A stretch of DNA of 64,000 nucleotides from an uncultured Tenacibaculum sp. (GTDB taxonomy: Bacteria > Bacteroidota > Bacteroidia > Flavobacteriales > Flavobacteriaceae). Within the stretch, counting starts at the first letter, position 1, and each line of letters begins with the position of its first letter. Below the pieces are notes generated by a model. That model was not told the DNA's origin. It saw only the letters and a list, made by a program, of their open reading frames with translations, and ran no database searches. Both the position numbers and the translations under genes were made by a program. Location of the stretch: positions 744,001 through 808,000 of the forward strand of contig NZ_CANMAX010000001.1 of NCBI RefSeq assembly GCF_947495995.1. Direction: 5' to 3'. This document shows positions 44,264 to 52,778 of the stretch, piece by piece.

Positions 44264-44767
44264 ATGATAATTAGTATGAAAGCAAGTACGCTATTAGTAT
44301 TGAGTTTAGGAACTGGAGTGATTTCTTTAGTTACCTATTTTACCACAAAGAAAAAGCAGATTGAGCGTATTATCGAGCAATTGGAATTCAGCGTTTCAGG
44401 AATTTCAAATTTTGGAATTTCTTTTAAGCACGTTGCTATGGATTTACACATTGAAATTTTAAATCCAACAGGAACGGATTTATATATCAATACAGGATTT
44501 GTAGAGGCTAAGATTCTTAGAGCATATCATAAACAAACAAGAAAGCTTTTAGCCTTTACCAATCTTAACACCAATAAGATTAATGTTCCTAGTGGTAGTC
44601 GCTATAAACTTACTCCTATTCATGTTAAAATTCCGCTACTAACAGGAGGTAAACTAATTTTTAATCAGCTTACAAGTAAACCTATGATTCAAAAGGATTT
44701 GATAAAAGAATTAGTTTTTGAATTGGAGATTGAGGCTTTTGGAAAAAGAAGAGTGATAGAATTATAA
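44264..44767 (+). CDS. N-terminally anchored LEA-like beta-sandwich protein
   Basis: 167 residues. One N-terminal membrane helix (STLLVLSLGTGVISLVTYF) is followed by a beta-rich domain (LHIEILNPTGTDLYINTGF, LTPIHVKIPLL, LVFELEIEAFGKRRVIEL) that resembles late-embryogenesis-abundant type 2 or similar beta-sandwich folds. The start may be 44264 or the ATG at 44276. It is one more single-helix protein in this block. Confidence 0.62.
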   Translation: MIISMKASTLLVLSLGTGVISLVTYFTTKKKQIERIIEQLEFSVSGISNFGISFKHVAMDLHIEILNPTGTDLYINTGFVEAKILRAYHKQTRKLLAFTNLNTNKINVPSGSRYKLTPIHVKIPLLTGGKLIFNQLTSKPMIQKDLIKELVFELEIEAFGKRRVIEL

Positions 44768-44782
44768 AAAAGGAAAAAGAAA

Positions 44783-45379
44783 ATGGCAAGCTATGAATTA
44801 TTTAAAAGCTCTTTGGAAAGAGCTGAAGGAGGCTATCAGAATTTAATCCACGATAAAGGGAATTACAATTCTAAAGGAGAGCGAGTAGGAACAAATCATG
44901 GAATCTCTGCAAAGTTTTATGAAAAGGTAATCGGTAGACCACCGAGCATTGATGATATGAAAGCTATTACCAAGTTTGATGCACACCTACTTTTTGAAAA
45001 TGAGTTTTGGGATAAAGTACGAGCCAATGAAATACAAAGTCAAGCTGTTGCAGAAATGATTGCTGACCACGCAATCAATGCAAATCCTAAAGTAACTGCA
45101 AAAATGGTACAAACTACTCTTAACAACTCTTTCGATAGAAGCTTAGTTGTAGATGGAGCTGTAGGTTCAAAAACTATTGAAGCCATTAACTCGGTAAATC
45201 CGACAAAATTATTTTACAAAATAGGACAAGAACGTTTATCCTACTACGAAAACTTAGATGATTATAAATATTTCGCTAAGAGTTGGGATAGCAGAGTTTA
45301 TGCTTTGGGAAGAAAATTCGGTGTTGAAATCAAAAAAAAAAGAAATTGGCAATGCTTGTGGGATTTTCTGGAGCAGTAG
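44783..45379 (+). CDS. GH108-type lysozyme, probably extended by -1 frameshift to 45420
   Basis: 198 residues in frame. The glycosidase part has the catalytic Glu15 in ERAEGGYQNLIHDKG and NHGIS, and a C-terminal binding part (VDGAVGSKTIEAINSVN), as in phage N-acetylmuramidases of family GH108. The frame ends soon after an A10 run (45332-45341). Slipping back one base there gives a tail containing LVGFSGAVVIGYLVY and a KNWKKK end, stopping at 45418-45420, where TGA overlaps the next ATG. The tail matches the membrane helices of neighbouring proteins. Either programmed frameshifting or a one-base homopolymer error is likely. It would be the peptidoglycan hydrolase for entry or lysis. Confidence 0.85.
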   Translation: MASYELFKSSLERAEGGYQNLIHDKGNYNSKGERVGTNHGISAKFYEKVIGRPPSIDDMKAITKFDAHLLFENEFWDKVRANEIQSQAVAEMIADHAINANPKVTAKMVQTTLNNSFDRSLVVDGAVGSKTIEAINSVNPTKLFYKIGQERLSYYENLDDYKYFAKSWDSRVYALGRKFGVEIKKKRNWQCLWDFLEQ

Positions 45380-45416
45380 TAATAGGGTATTTGGTATATA
45401 AAAATTGGAAAAAGAA

Positions 45417-47789
45417 ATGAGCGTAACAAAAGAGTTTAAAGCATTAAATGGTAAGGACATTACAAAAAGAGAACTCGTAAGACTTATCGAAAAAGCTAAA
45501 AAGGAAAACAACACAGAAGTAGTTTATAGATTATCAAAAATACTATTAGACAACCCGACTTATGAAGTGTTTTCGGTATCAATTAAACATTATCCAACAT
45601 CTTTAAATGCACCGTATCATGTAGGGGCTTATAAAGAAGCATTAACGGAGACAGGAAAGCTCAGAAAAGGTTGGCGATTTGAAAGAGGAAGAGTGGTTAA
45701 AACCGCAAAGATTCCGAAGCCATCTAAAAAAGAGGGATTACAAGCAAATGGAAGACTACAAAAAGGCTATCGATATGCTAAAGGAGGTAAAATTGTGAAA
45801 GTTACCTCAAAAAAAAAAAAAAGGATAGTAAAATCTACTAGTTCCAATCTAAAAACAACAAACGATTTCCCTATTGAATTTTTAGCAGGATTGGACTATG
45901 TAGAAGGAGATAATAACTCGGAGTATGCGTTGGGTACTCCGCAGTTATCTCCTAAAGAAATTTATGAGCATATCACTGATAAAATGATTACGGCGGTTAA
46001 AAATGCTAAAGATGACTTTAAGGAGGTGTGGGATGAGAACTATAGGAATAAAGCAGGTTATTTAATCCCAAGAAATTTTAAAGGAGGCAATAGTTATCGT
46101 GGTGTAAATACCCTACTACTCAAGGGCGGAAATCTATTTCACATTTTCGACAATCCGTATTTCCTAACAGAAAAACAGATTGAGGATTTAAAAGGAAGTT
46201 TAAAGAAAGATGCTAAAGGAGTGTTAGTGGTGTACTTTACAAGTTTATACAAATTCAACGGCAAAGCCAACGATGAACCATTTACAAGTTATAGAAAAGA
46301 AGAAATGCTTGCACATTTAAAATCCATAGGCTATACTGCACAGCACTTTGATATACTGGTAAAGACCATACCGATTTTAAAACAGCATTTAGTGTTTAAT
46401 GGTAGTGATATTAATGGTATCGATTTTAAGCTAGATAAATTAACTAAAGAGCAAAAGGCACGATTAGGTTATGTTGCTCCAAGTGATCCAAAGAACAAGG
46501 ATGCTAAAAACCCTATTGCCGAGCTAATTATTAAAAACTTTCCAAAGGATAGTGCTAAGATAATTCACGGACATAAAGGAGCGAGTTACAATATTATTAA
46601 GGATGTTGTAAAGATGCCCGATTTTAAAGCCTTTGTTTCTTCAGAGGATTATTACAGTACTTTATTTCACGAAATGATTCATAGTACTGCTCATAATTCT
46701 AGGCTCAAAAGAACATTTGGGCAACAATTTGGTGATTTGGATTATGCCAAGGAAGAACTTATAGCGGAGTTTGGAGCCGTTTTTTTATCAGCACAAGCAG
46801 GGATTTTATGGAAAACACAGAAAACTCATGCAGCGTATTTAAAGAACTGGCAACTCGCTACACAGCTCATGGGAGAAGATAGTAAACTACTCATGCGAAG
46901 TGCTACTGAAGCACAAAAGGCAGTTGATTATCTCCTTCAAGTAAATGAAGATAAAGAGCCAAAGTTTTACGAGGATTTTAAAAAGGCTACAAAGGCTGAT
47001 TTTAGTGTTGAAGTAGAAAAAGTTAAGACTAAGAAAAAGTCATTAGTTCCTGTTTCACTCTCAAGACCACAGGTGCGGAAAATTATCAAAGTACCAGGAG
47101 AAACGGTAGATAAAAATTCAGCAGCTTTTTTAAAGAAACAGCGTAAACACAAAGTAGTGAAGCGTTATGAGATAGCAGATAAAGACCTAGCTGTTTTCTT
47201 AGGAAACTTGGAGATAAAGCCAAAAGAGAGTTTAGTGGCTACCATAGCAGGGAAACAAGGAAGCGGTAAAACACGATTTGCTTTTCGTTTTATTGATGCA
47301 CTTGCAAAAGAGTATAAAGTAGCGCATATTACAATGGAAGAACACAAAGACAGTGATTTGTATTGGGAAAAAGCAGATATGTATTTTAAGGGAGCAAATA
47401 CCCTGCAAAACACTAATATCTTTAGTATGGAGAATATCTCGGAGCTTGATACCATTATAAAAGCGCATGATGTTATTGTGATTGATAGTTTTGCCAAACT
47501 GAAAGAACTGGATAGTAAACTAGAAATAGATACGCATCTTAGAAAGAAGTACGACGGTAAGCTGTTTTTAATTGTATTTCAACAAACCGCAGACGGCAAA
47601 ATGAGAGGCGGTTCTAAAAGTGCTTTTGACGGAGATTGTATTTTTTATGTAGAGAAATCTCCACACTTTAAAAAGCATTATGTATATACCGATAAAAACC
47701 GTTATCAAAATAGGAATTTAGAGGATTTGAAGTATAATATTTTTTCGGGGAAGTTGGGTTCTACATGTAATAATGAAATAATGTTTTAA
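45417..47789 (+). CDS. ArdC-like antirestriction metallopeptidase fused to RecA-like ATPase
   Basis: 790 residues from the ATG at 45417, overlapping the TGA of the frameshifted lysozyme tail. Residues about 80-125 carry two copies of a GRLQKGYRYAKGGKIVK-like repeat. Residues 160-300 match the ArdC N-terminal ssDNA-binding type (YLIPRNFKGGNSYRGVNTLLL). The zincin part has LFHEMIHSTAHNSR and EELIAEFGAVFLSAQAG. From about 595 a P-loop ATPase begins, with Walker A in AGKQGSGKTRFAF and Walker B in DVIVIDSFAKL, of RecA/DnaB-like type. An A14 run at 45809-45822 is read through in frame. Roles could be protection from restriction plus DNA handling or packaging. Confidence 0.82.
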   Translation: MSVTKEFKALNGKDITKRELVRLIEKAKKENNTEVVYRLSKILLDNPTYEVFSVSIKHYPTSLNAPYHVGAYKEALTETGKLRKGWRFERGRVVKTAKIPKPSKKEGLQANGRLQKGYRYAKGGKIVKVTSKKKKRIVKSTSSNLKTTNDFPIEFLAGLDYVEGDNNSEYALGTPQLSPKEIYEHITDKMITAVKNAKDDFKEVWDENYRNKAGYLIPRNFKGGNSYRGVNTLLLKGGNLFHIFDNPYFLTEKQIEDLKGSLKKDAKGVLVVYFTSLYKFNGKANDEPFTSYRKEEMLAHLKSIGYTAQHFDILVKTIPILKQHLVFNGSDINGIDFKLDKLTKEQKARLGYVAPSDPKNKDAKNPIAELIIKNFPKDSAKIIHGHKGASYNIIKDVVKMPDFKAFVSSEDYYSTLFHEMIHSTAHNSRLKRTFGQQFGDLDYAKEELIAEFGAVFLSAQAGILWKTQKTHAAYLKNWQLATQLMGEDSKLLMRSATEAQKAVDYLLQVNEDKEPKFYEDFKKATKADFSVEVEKVKTKKKSLVPVSLSRPQVRKIIKVPGETVDKNSAAFLKKQRKHKVVKRYEIADKDLAVFLGNLEIKPKESLVATIAGKQGSGKTRFAFRFIDALAKEYKVAHITMEEHKDSDLYWEKADMYFKGANTLQNTNIFSMENISELDTIIKAHDVIVIDSFAKLKELDSKLEIDTHLRKKYDGKLFLIVFQQTADGKMRGGSKSAFDGDCIFYVEKSPHFKKHYVYTDKNRYQNRNLEDLKYNIFSGKLGSTCNNEIMF

Positions 47790-47830
47790 TAATAGAGTAT
47801 GTATAAATACTATTACTGTTTTTATCTACA

Positions 47831-47863
47831 AAAAGAGGCAAGAATTAATACCCTGCCTCTTTT
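47831..47863. terminator. Bidirectional terminator between late block and cargo
   Basis: AAAAGAGGCA pairs with TGCCTCTTTT (10 bp), T-rich on the plus side and A-rich on the left. It separates convergent genes. Confidence 0.8.
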
Positions 47864-47909
47864 TCTTTTTAATCCTTTTTCTCGTTCTTAAATAAGTCTA
47901 AAAATTTTA

Positions 47910-50690
47910 TTATTTGATTCTGATTGGAGTTATAATGTTTCCTCCACCTCCCGATCCATCTTTGTCTTCTACATTAAAGCTTTGAACATACCAGTTAGTA
48001 CATCCGCACCTATTTTTTAATCTTAAACCGATATCTATGGTACCTGTGTAGAATGGATATACATTTGCAATTCTATTATTATCCGAATATCTAACTTCAC
48101 TATTAGGAATACTCCACTCATAATCGAAAGTGTACAAATCTTGTTCGAAAGAAGGTATTAAAAACTCTGATAAGCCTTCAAATCTAGACCATTCTTTCGA
48201 ATAGACTTGTGTACTACCAACTAATCTATAACTTGAATATTCATTTAGAGGTTTTCCTATCCAAAATCCTTTTTCATCTTCCATCATATTTTCACCTTGT
48301 CTCTTAGCTGATATCCAACCTAAACCGTTTGTGGAACTATTAACTGGTGTTACAGTGATACTATTATTTGTTTGAGAAGTAACAATTAAATTATCGCTTA
48401 CAGACCATTGTGTTTCACCTTGACATGAATTTATTGTCTCACTAATATTAAATGTTTTGTATTCTGTATAACAGATTGTATTTTCTCCTCCAATTGTAAA
48501 AGGTTTAACATAGACAGGAGGTAACTGAGGATTCCCTTTAATTTCTTCAATCAACCAGCTTACATTTTCATTAGTAAGAAAAATATGTTCTTCATTATTC
48601 TCTGGGGCGTAATAACTATCGAAAGGTGTTTCTCCAGTACAAACTAAGTTTTTATCTGCTAAATACTCATATAAAAAAGAATTTCCGTTAAACGCTAATG
48701 CACTTTTAGTAGGTATAAAACTATGTGTTTTAAAACTAATACTTTTGTCAATTTTAGCAAATAATCTAATATACCACTGATCAATTTCAGCTTCATCATA
48801 TAGAATGTTTTGAGTATCAAAAAAACCACCTGGAGCATTGTCATAACTACCTTTTTCATCAGAAAAAGCACTTTCTAATTCACGATAAATATTCCACTCT
48901 ATAAAGAAAGTACTTACTCTTATTCGACCATCAAAAACTCTACTTTCTTTATTTACTCCTGGACTAAAGTAAACATTCGAATGAATCCCTTCAAAATTAA
49001 ATAATAAACCGAACGCTAAATGATTTAAAAGACGAGTTACAAGAGTAGGGTTTATTTCAATATTTAAAATTTCACGTCCACCTATGCCTATATTTTCACC
49101 AAATATACTACCATTAACAAGACTAATTTTTCTTAAATTTTGTGGCATTCCTAAATTATCTAAACTGTTTTGAAAACGATTTCTAAAATTTGGAGCACCA
49201 GCAACCGATTTACTTTTTGCTAGAAAATGATGAACGAGCATTTGTTTAGCTGCAGGTGTATCTAAAAACTCATCTATTTTATCTTTTACTTTTCCCAAAA
49301 AGTCATGAAATCTTAACCAATATTGAGCACCAATAGGTACATTAGCTCCTTGATGAGGACTATCAAAACTAACCCATAAACGAGTATTATGATTCCATTT
49401 TGTGTTATCTCCAGTTTCTGCTAACTTCTTTTCCATAAATGCTAAAGCGTATCTAGAAATTAACCCCCCCATACTAGGTCCTAGAATCACCATTTCCTCA
49501 TTTCCTTGTTGAAGCTGTTTCAACTCTCTTATCAAAGAAATTAAAACAAATGCATTTCTCTCAATGTAATCAGTCCCTCCATCTATATGCTTACCATTGG
49601 AAGTATATCCTTTATGGTTAACAATTACTACATCATATCCTTCTGCTTTTAATTTATCAATGAAATTTTCATTTCCAAAATTCATTAACTCAACTATACT
49701 CTTTGTGCCTTGGTTATGCCCAATATCAGTTCTTTCAATTTTTCTTGTATCTCCTGGGTCAAAACCATCTAATATAATAAACGGTTTATCTAAAACATTA
49801 TCTGAATCATTATAATAGATTCTATACTCATTTTTACCTAAATGTTCCTGAGATTCATTATAACCTTGAAATGCTAAATCAGAGTGAGCTTGTATTTCTG
49901 TTAAGGTAGGGATTGTCGTAGAAGACTTTTGTAAAGTTGTCCTATCTGGTATACCAACATATAATTTAGCATAAGAAATCTTTTGAGTATTATCAGATAA
50001 AGTAGTAATAAACTTAATTACTTTAACCCCTTCCGTTTGATACTTAGTCTCAAAAGTACCTGTATTGATATTAAAATTACTAATAAGGTTAAACGTAGTT
50101 CCATTTGTTAGTAATTGTAGGTTTTTTATTGTTTTTCCCTGTTTGTAAAGTTTACTATCAGCATCAATTTTATAGTTTATAGTATTACCAACCACCTTAC
50201 TTACAAGTGGAGATATAATTGTTGCTTGTTTCTTAAAGAATGGATTCTTTCCTGAAATATTATAAAAAGTTTGGGTACTGCTATTAAACCCAACATTTGG
50301 GTTTTGCGTAGTACCTGCATCTCCGTAATGAAATTCTGTATTTATTATTCCTATCGGGACGGTATTTGTCGAATAATTTTTGATTTTTAACTTATCATTG
50401 AACTCCTCTAATGAAGAAAAGTTTTTCACATAGGACGCTTGATATAACTCATACCAAACTTGTTTGAAATGTTCATATGATGTCGTGTCTTTTCGCGCTT
50501 CCTGATTAAAAGATAAAATATCTGATACGGATAACACTCTATCTATAAGTATATTGCTTGTTATTGAGGTTTTGTTTAAGCTTTCTATTTTTTTATCCAC
50601 CTCAGTTGTATATAGTTCACTTCCACTGTCTTGTGAATGTAAGGTTACAACAGATAACATAGCAATTATCCCACAAGTAATTTTTTTCAT
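47910..50690 (-). CDS. Large secreted alpha/beta-hydrolase, lipase-like cargo protein
   Basis: 926 residues. A Sec signal peptide is at 1-19 (MKKITCGIIAMLSVVTLHSQ). From about residue 290 an alpha/beta-hydrolase domain begins (PFIILDGFDPGD, then YDVVIVNHKGYTSNG). The nucleophile elbow is GPSMGG in EMVILGPSMGGLISRYAL, and a likely Asp/His follows. After about residue 700 beta-rich segments end in GGGG and IITPIRIK. No T9SS sorting domain is obvious. It may be a secreted lipase or esterase carried as cargo near the integrase. The substrate is unknown. Confidence 0.75.
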   Translation of the reverse strand: MKKITCGIIAMLSVVTLHSQDSGSELYTTEVDKKIESLNKTSITSNILIDRVLSVSDILSFNQEARKDTTSYEHFKQVWYELYQASYVKNFSSLEEFNDKLKIKNYSTNTVPIGIINTEFHYGDAGTTQNPNVGFNSSTQTFYNISGKNPFFKKQATIISPLVSKVVGNTINYKIDADSKLYKQGKTIKNLQLLTNGTTFNLISNFNINTGTFETKYQTEGVKVIKFITTLSDNTQKISYAKLYVGIPDRTTLQKSSTTIPTLTEIQAHSDLAFQGYNESQEHLGKNEYRIYYNDSDNVLDKPFIILDGFDPGDTRKIERTDIGHNQGTKSIVELMNFGNENFIDKLKAEGYDVVIVNHKGYTSNGKHIDGGTDYIERNAFVLISLIRELKQLQQGNEEMVILGPSMGGLISRYALAFMEKKLAETGDNTKWNHNTRLWVSFDSPHQGANVPIGAQYWLRFHDFLGKVKDKIDEFLDTPAAKQMLVHHFLAKSKSVAGAPNFRNRFQNSLDNLGMPQNLRKISLVNGSIFGENIGIGGREILNIEINPTLVTRLLNHLAFGLLFNFEGIHSNVYFSPGVNKESRVFDGRIRVSTFFIEWNIYRELESAFSDEKGSYDNAPGGFFDTQNILYDEAEIDQWYIRLFAKIDKSISFKTHSFIPTKSALAFNGNSFLYEYLADKNLVCTGETPFDSYYAPENNEEHIFLTNENVSWLIEEIKGNPQLPPVYVKPFTIGGENTICYTEYKTFNISETINSCQGETQWSVSDNLIVTSQTNNSITVTPVNSSTNGLGWISAKRQGENMMEDEKGFWIGKPLNEYSSYRLVGSTQVYSKEWSRFEGLSEFLIPSFEQDLYTFDYEWSIPNSEVRYSDNNRIANVYPFYTGTIDIGLRLKNRCGCTNWYVQSFNVEDKDGSGGGGNIITPIRIK

Positions 50691-50743
50691 AATTTTGTAA
50701 TGTAGTTTATATTAATGACCAATTAAATTGATATTTCTGCTTT

Positions 50744-50768
50744 GAGCAGTTGCTGCGAACAACTGCTC
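50744..50768. repeat. Perfect hairpin between the cargo genes
   Basis: GAGCAGTTG pairs with CAACTGCTC (9 bp) around 7 bases. On the minus strand, in which both flanking genes run, there is no T-run, so terminator function is doubtful. Confidence 0.45.
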
Positions 50769-50775
50769 ATGTTTT

Positions 50776-51360
50776 TTAATTTTGGTTTAATGTTTTTAAA
50801 TCTAAATCAAACCTCCCCTCTGTAATTTCAATAATATCTTTTTCATTTTCAGTGTTTTTTAATTTCAAATTAAAAATCCCAGCGTACAACCCGTTTTCAG
50901 AATCAGCCTTTGTAAAAGTGATAGATCCAGAGTTTTGATATGAAGTAAGTTTTGAATCATATATTAAACCAAAGGAATGGTTGTAATCAGGTTTATCTAG
51001 ACTTGCAGCAACTCCAGGACTATCTGAAAAAACATAGGTTTCTTCAAGTGGAGACTCCTTTGCTATATAGAGATAAATATAAATACCTTCATAGTTGTTA
51101 AGTGCTATACTAAAATATTCATATTGAGGTAAATTTGAACCTTTAATAACAGTTATTCCTTTTGGCTTATCTCCTCCAACTCCTGAAAAACCTGTTTTAT
51201 CTTTAGGTATAAAGACCTCACCATTTACCAAACAACCCATTGTGTTTTCTCCAGTTTGAGAAATGGGTGGTAACTGATCTTGTTCACTGATATCGTCACT
51301 AGAACAACTAAATAGAGCGAATGCTACTAATAATATCGGTAAAAAATATTTTGATTTCAT
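50776..51360 (-). CDS. Lipoprotein cargo, unrecognised
   Basis: 194 residues from the ATG at 51360. An upstream extension to 51408 is rejected because the lipoprotein signal starts here. The signal MKSKYFLPILLVAFALFSCSS has a lipobox with Cys19, followed by acidic residues that in Bacteroidetes favour surface export. The mature part is beta-rich (GCLVNGEVFIPKDKTGFSG). It lies 86 bp upstream of the hydrolase gene on the same strand and may be cotranscribed with it. Confidence 0.75.
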   Translation of the reverse strand: MKSKYFLPILLVAFALFSCSSDDISEQDQLPPISQTGENTMGCLVNGEVFIPKDKTGFSGVGGDKPKGITVIKGSNLPQYEYFSIALNNYEGIYIYLYIAKESPLEETYVFSDSPGVAASLDKPDYNHSFGLIYDSKLTSYQNSGSITFTKADSENGLYAGIFNLKLKNTENEKDIIEITEGRFDLDLKTLNQN

Positions 51361-51541
51361 AATTAATGGGATTAGTTTAAATTTTTTTTTCAAGTTAGTA
51401 CCTATCAAAGTATTAGAAATTTTCAGTTCACAAATTAATAGAACTTATTGCTTTTGGGCAAGAATAACATGATGTCATTCATGAATTACTTGTTGATATT
51501 TATGAATTTCCAGTGTATTTTTAAAATATTCCAGTAATTGT

Positions 51542-51549
51542 TATTTTTG
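51542..51549 (+). promoter_or_regulatory. -7 box for the membrane AraC regulator
   Basis: TATTTTTG matches TAnnTTTG, 33 bp before the TTG start. The 51361-51581 gap otherwise holds only the divergent lipoprotein promoter region, with no perfect -7 match. Confidence 0.55.
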
Positions 51550-51581
51550 TCAAATATTTTTCCCTAAAAAAAAATTGTAAT

Positions 51582-52745
51582 TTGAGTATCAAGGACTTTT
51601 TTAACTTATTTTTAATTGTAAGCTCTATTCATGGTTTTATATTTTGCTTAGCGCTTTATTTTTCGAAGCAAACAAAATCAAGAGTATTACTATTTGTTAA
51701 CTTATTGGTGCTTTCAATCTCTTTAAATAACTTTCAATCTTGGATTCTAGTGAAGAATTTTTTTCAAAACAATTCTTTTTTACAATATTTCGAGATTCCT
51801 TGGCATTTTTTAGTCGCTCCTTTCTTTTTTCTTTTTTTAATGAGTTATTTAAAGATAGAGACAAAAAGTATAAAATTAATTAAAGTAGTCATTCCCGTTT
51901 TTGTTTTCTTTATAATAATAAGATTGGGGTTTTTTATATATGAAAACAATCATCATGAGGTTGTATCTATTTATTTCAAGCAATATGTAATAATTGAGGA
52001 AATTATAAGTAGTATTTTTTCATTGCTAGTTTTCATTTTTTCTTACCAGAAGTATAATTCATTTAAAAAAACAATTAAACTAAATAATTTTGATGATTTA
52101 AATTGGATAAAAATTTTCTTTAAGCTTGGGCTGTTAACGTATGTTTTTTGGTTTATTCCGTTAATAATAACCCTTACTTTTGACTTTACTGTTTTCATGC
52201 CTTCTTATTATCCTTTAAGAGTTTTTACAACTATTCTCATATATTGGTTGGGTTACCAAAGTATAATTCAAATAAGAGTGTCTGAGGAGAGAAAATATCT
52301 ACGTGAATATTTACTTAGTGAATCAAATTTTACTGATAATTCTGAAGTCAGTACATCTAAAGTTGTAAATACAACGAATAAAAGTATAAACATCTCTGAA
52401 GAAATTATTGATAATGTTTTAAGAGGGTTAACTGAATTTGAGAATAAAAAAGACTATATACAGCCTGATATCAGTTTACAAATTCTTGCAAAAAAACTAG
52501 ATACCAATACCAATTATTTGTCTAAAATTATTAATCATTATAAAGGAGTTTCTTTTTCAATTTATTTAAACTCTCTAAGGATAGAAAATATAATTAATGA
52601 ATTAAAAGCGAACCCTAAAATTAGAAAGTTTACCATTAAAGCTATCGCACAAGAAGCAGGTTTTAATAATTCTGATTCGTTTTCGAAAGTATTCTTTAAG
52701 TTAAAAGGTGAAAACCCATCAGAATTTATAAAAAAATTGGATTGA
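51582..52745 (+). CDS. Membrane-anchored AraC-family transcription regulator
   Basis: 387 residues. Seven hydrophobic helices span residues 5-225, then a linker, then a C-terminal AraC double helix-turn-helix (about 280-387: ISLQILAKKLDTNTNYLSKI, and FTIKAIAQEAGFNNSDSFSKVFFKLKGENPSEFIKK). This 7TM-AraC layout is common in Flavobacteriia and senses a signal at the membrane. The start codon is TTG. It is divergent from the lipoprotein and hydrolase genes, which are its likely targets (inference). Confidence 0.85.
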   Translation: MSIKDFFNLFLIVSSIHGFIFCLALYFSKQTKSRVLLFVNLLVLSISLNNFQSWILVKNFFQNNSFLQYFEIPWHFLVAPFFFLFLMSYLKIETKSIKLIKVVIPVFVFFIIIRLGFFIYENNHHEVVSIYFKQYVIIEEIISSIFSLLVFIFSYQKYNSFKKTIKLNNFDDLNWIKIFFKLGLLTYVFWFIPLIITLTFDFTVFMPSYYPLRVFTTILIYWLGYQSIIQIRVSEERKYLREYLLSESNFTDNSEVSTSKVVNTTNKSINISEEIIDNVLRGLTEFENKKDYIQPDISLQILAKKLDTNTNYLSKIINHYKGVSFSIYLNSLRIENIINELKANPKIRKFTIKAIAQEAGFNNSDSFSKVFFKLKGENPSEFIKKLD

Positions 52746-52778
52746 TAATATTTCGTTCTATAAATTTAATATGACTTT

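Noticed and set aside
37618..47789. Conjugative element (ICE) interpretation of the late block
   Set aside because: No relaxase, VirB4/TraG-type ATPase, coupling protein or Tra family member is recognisable.
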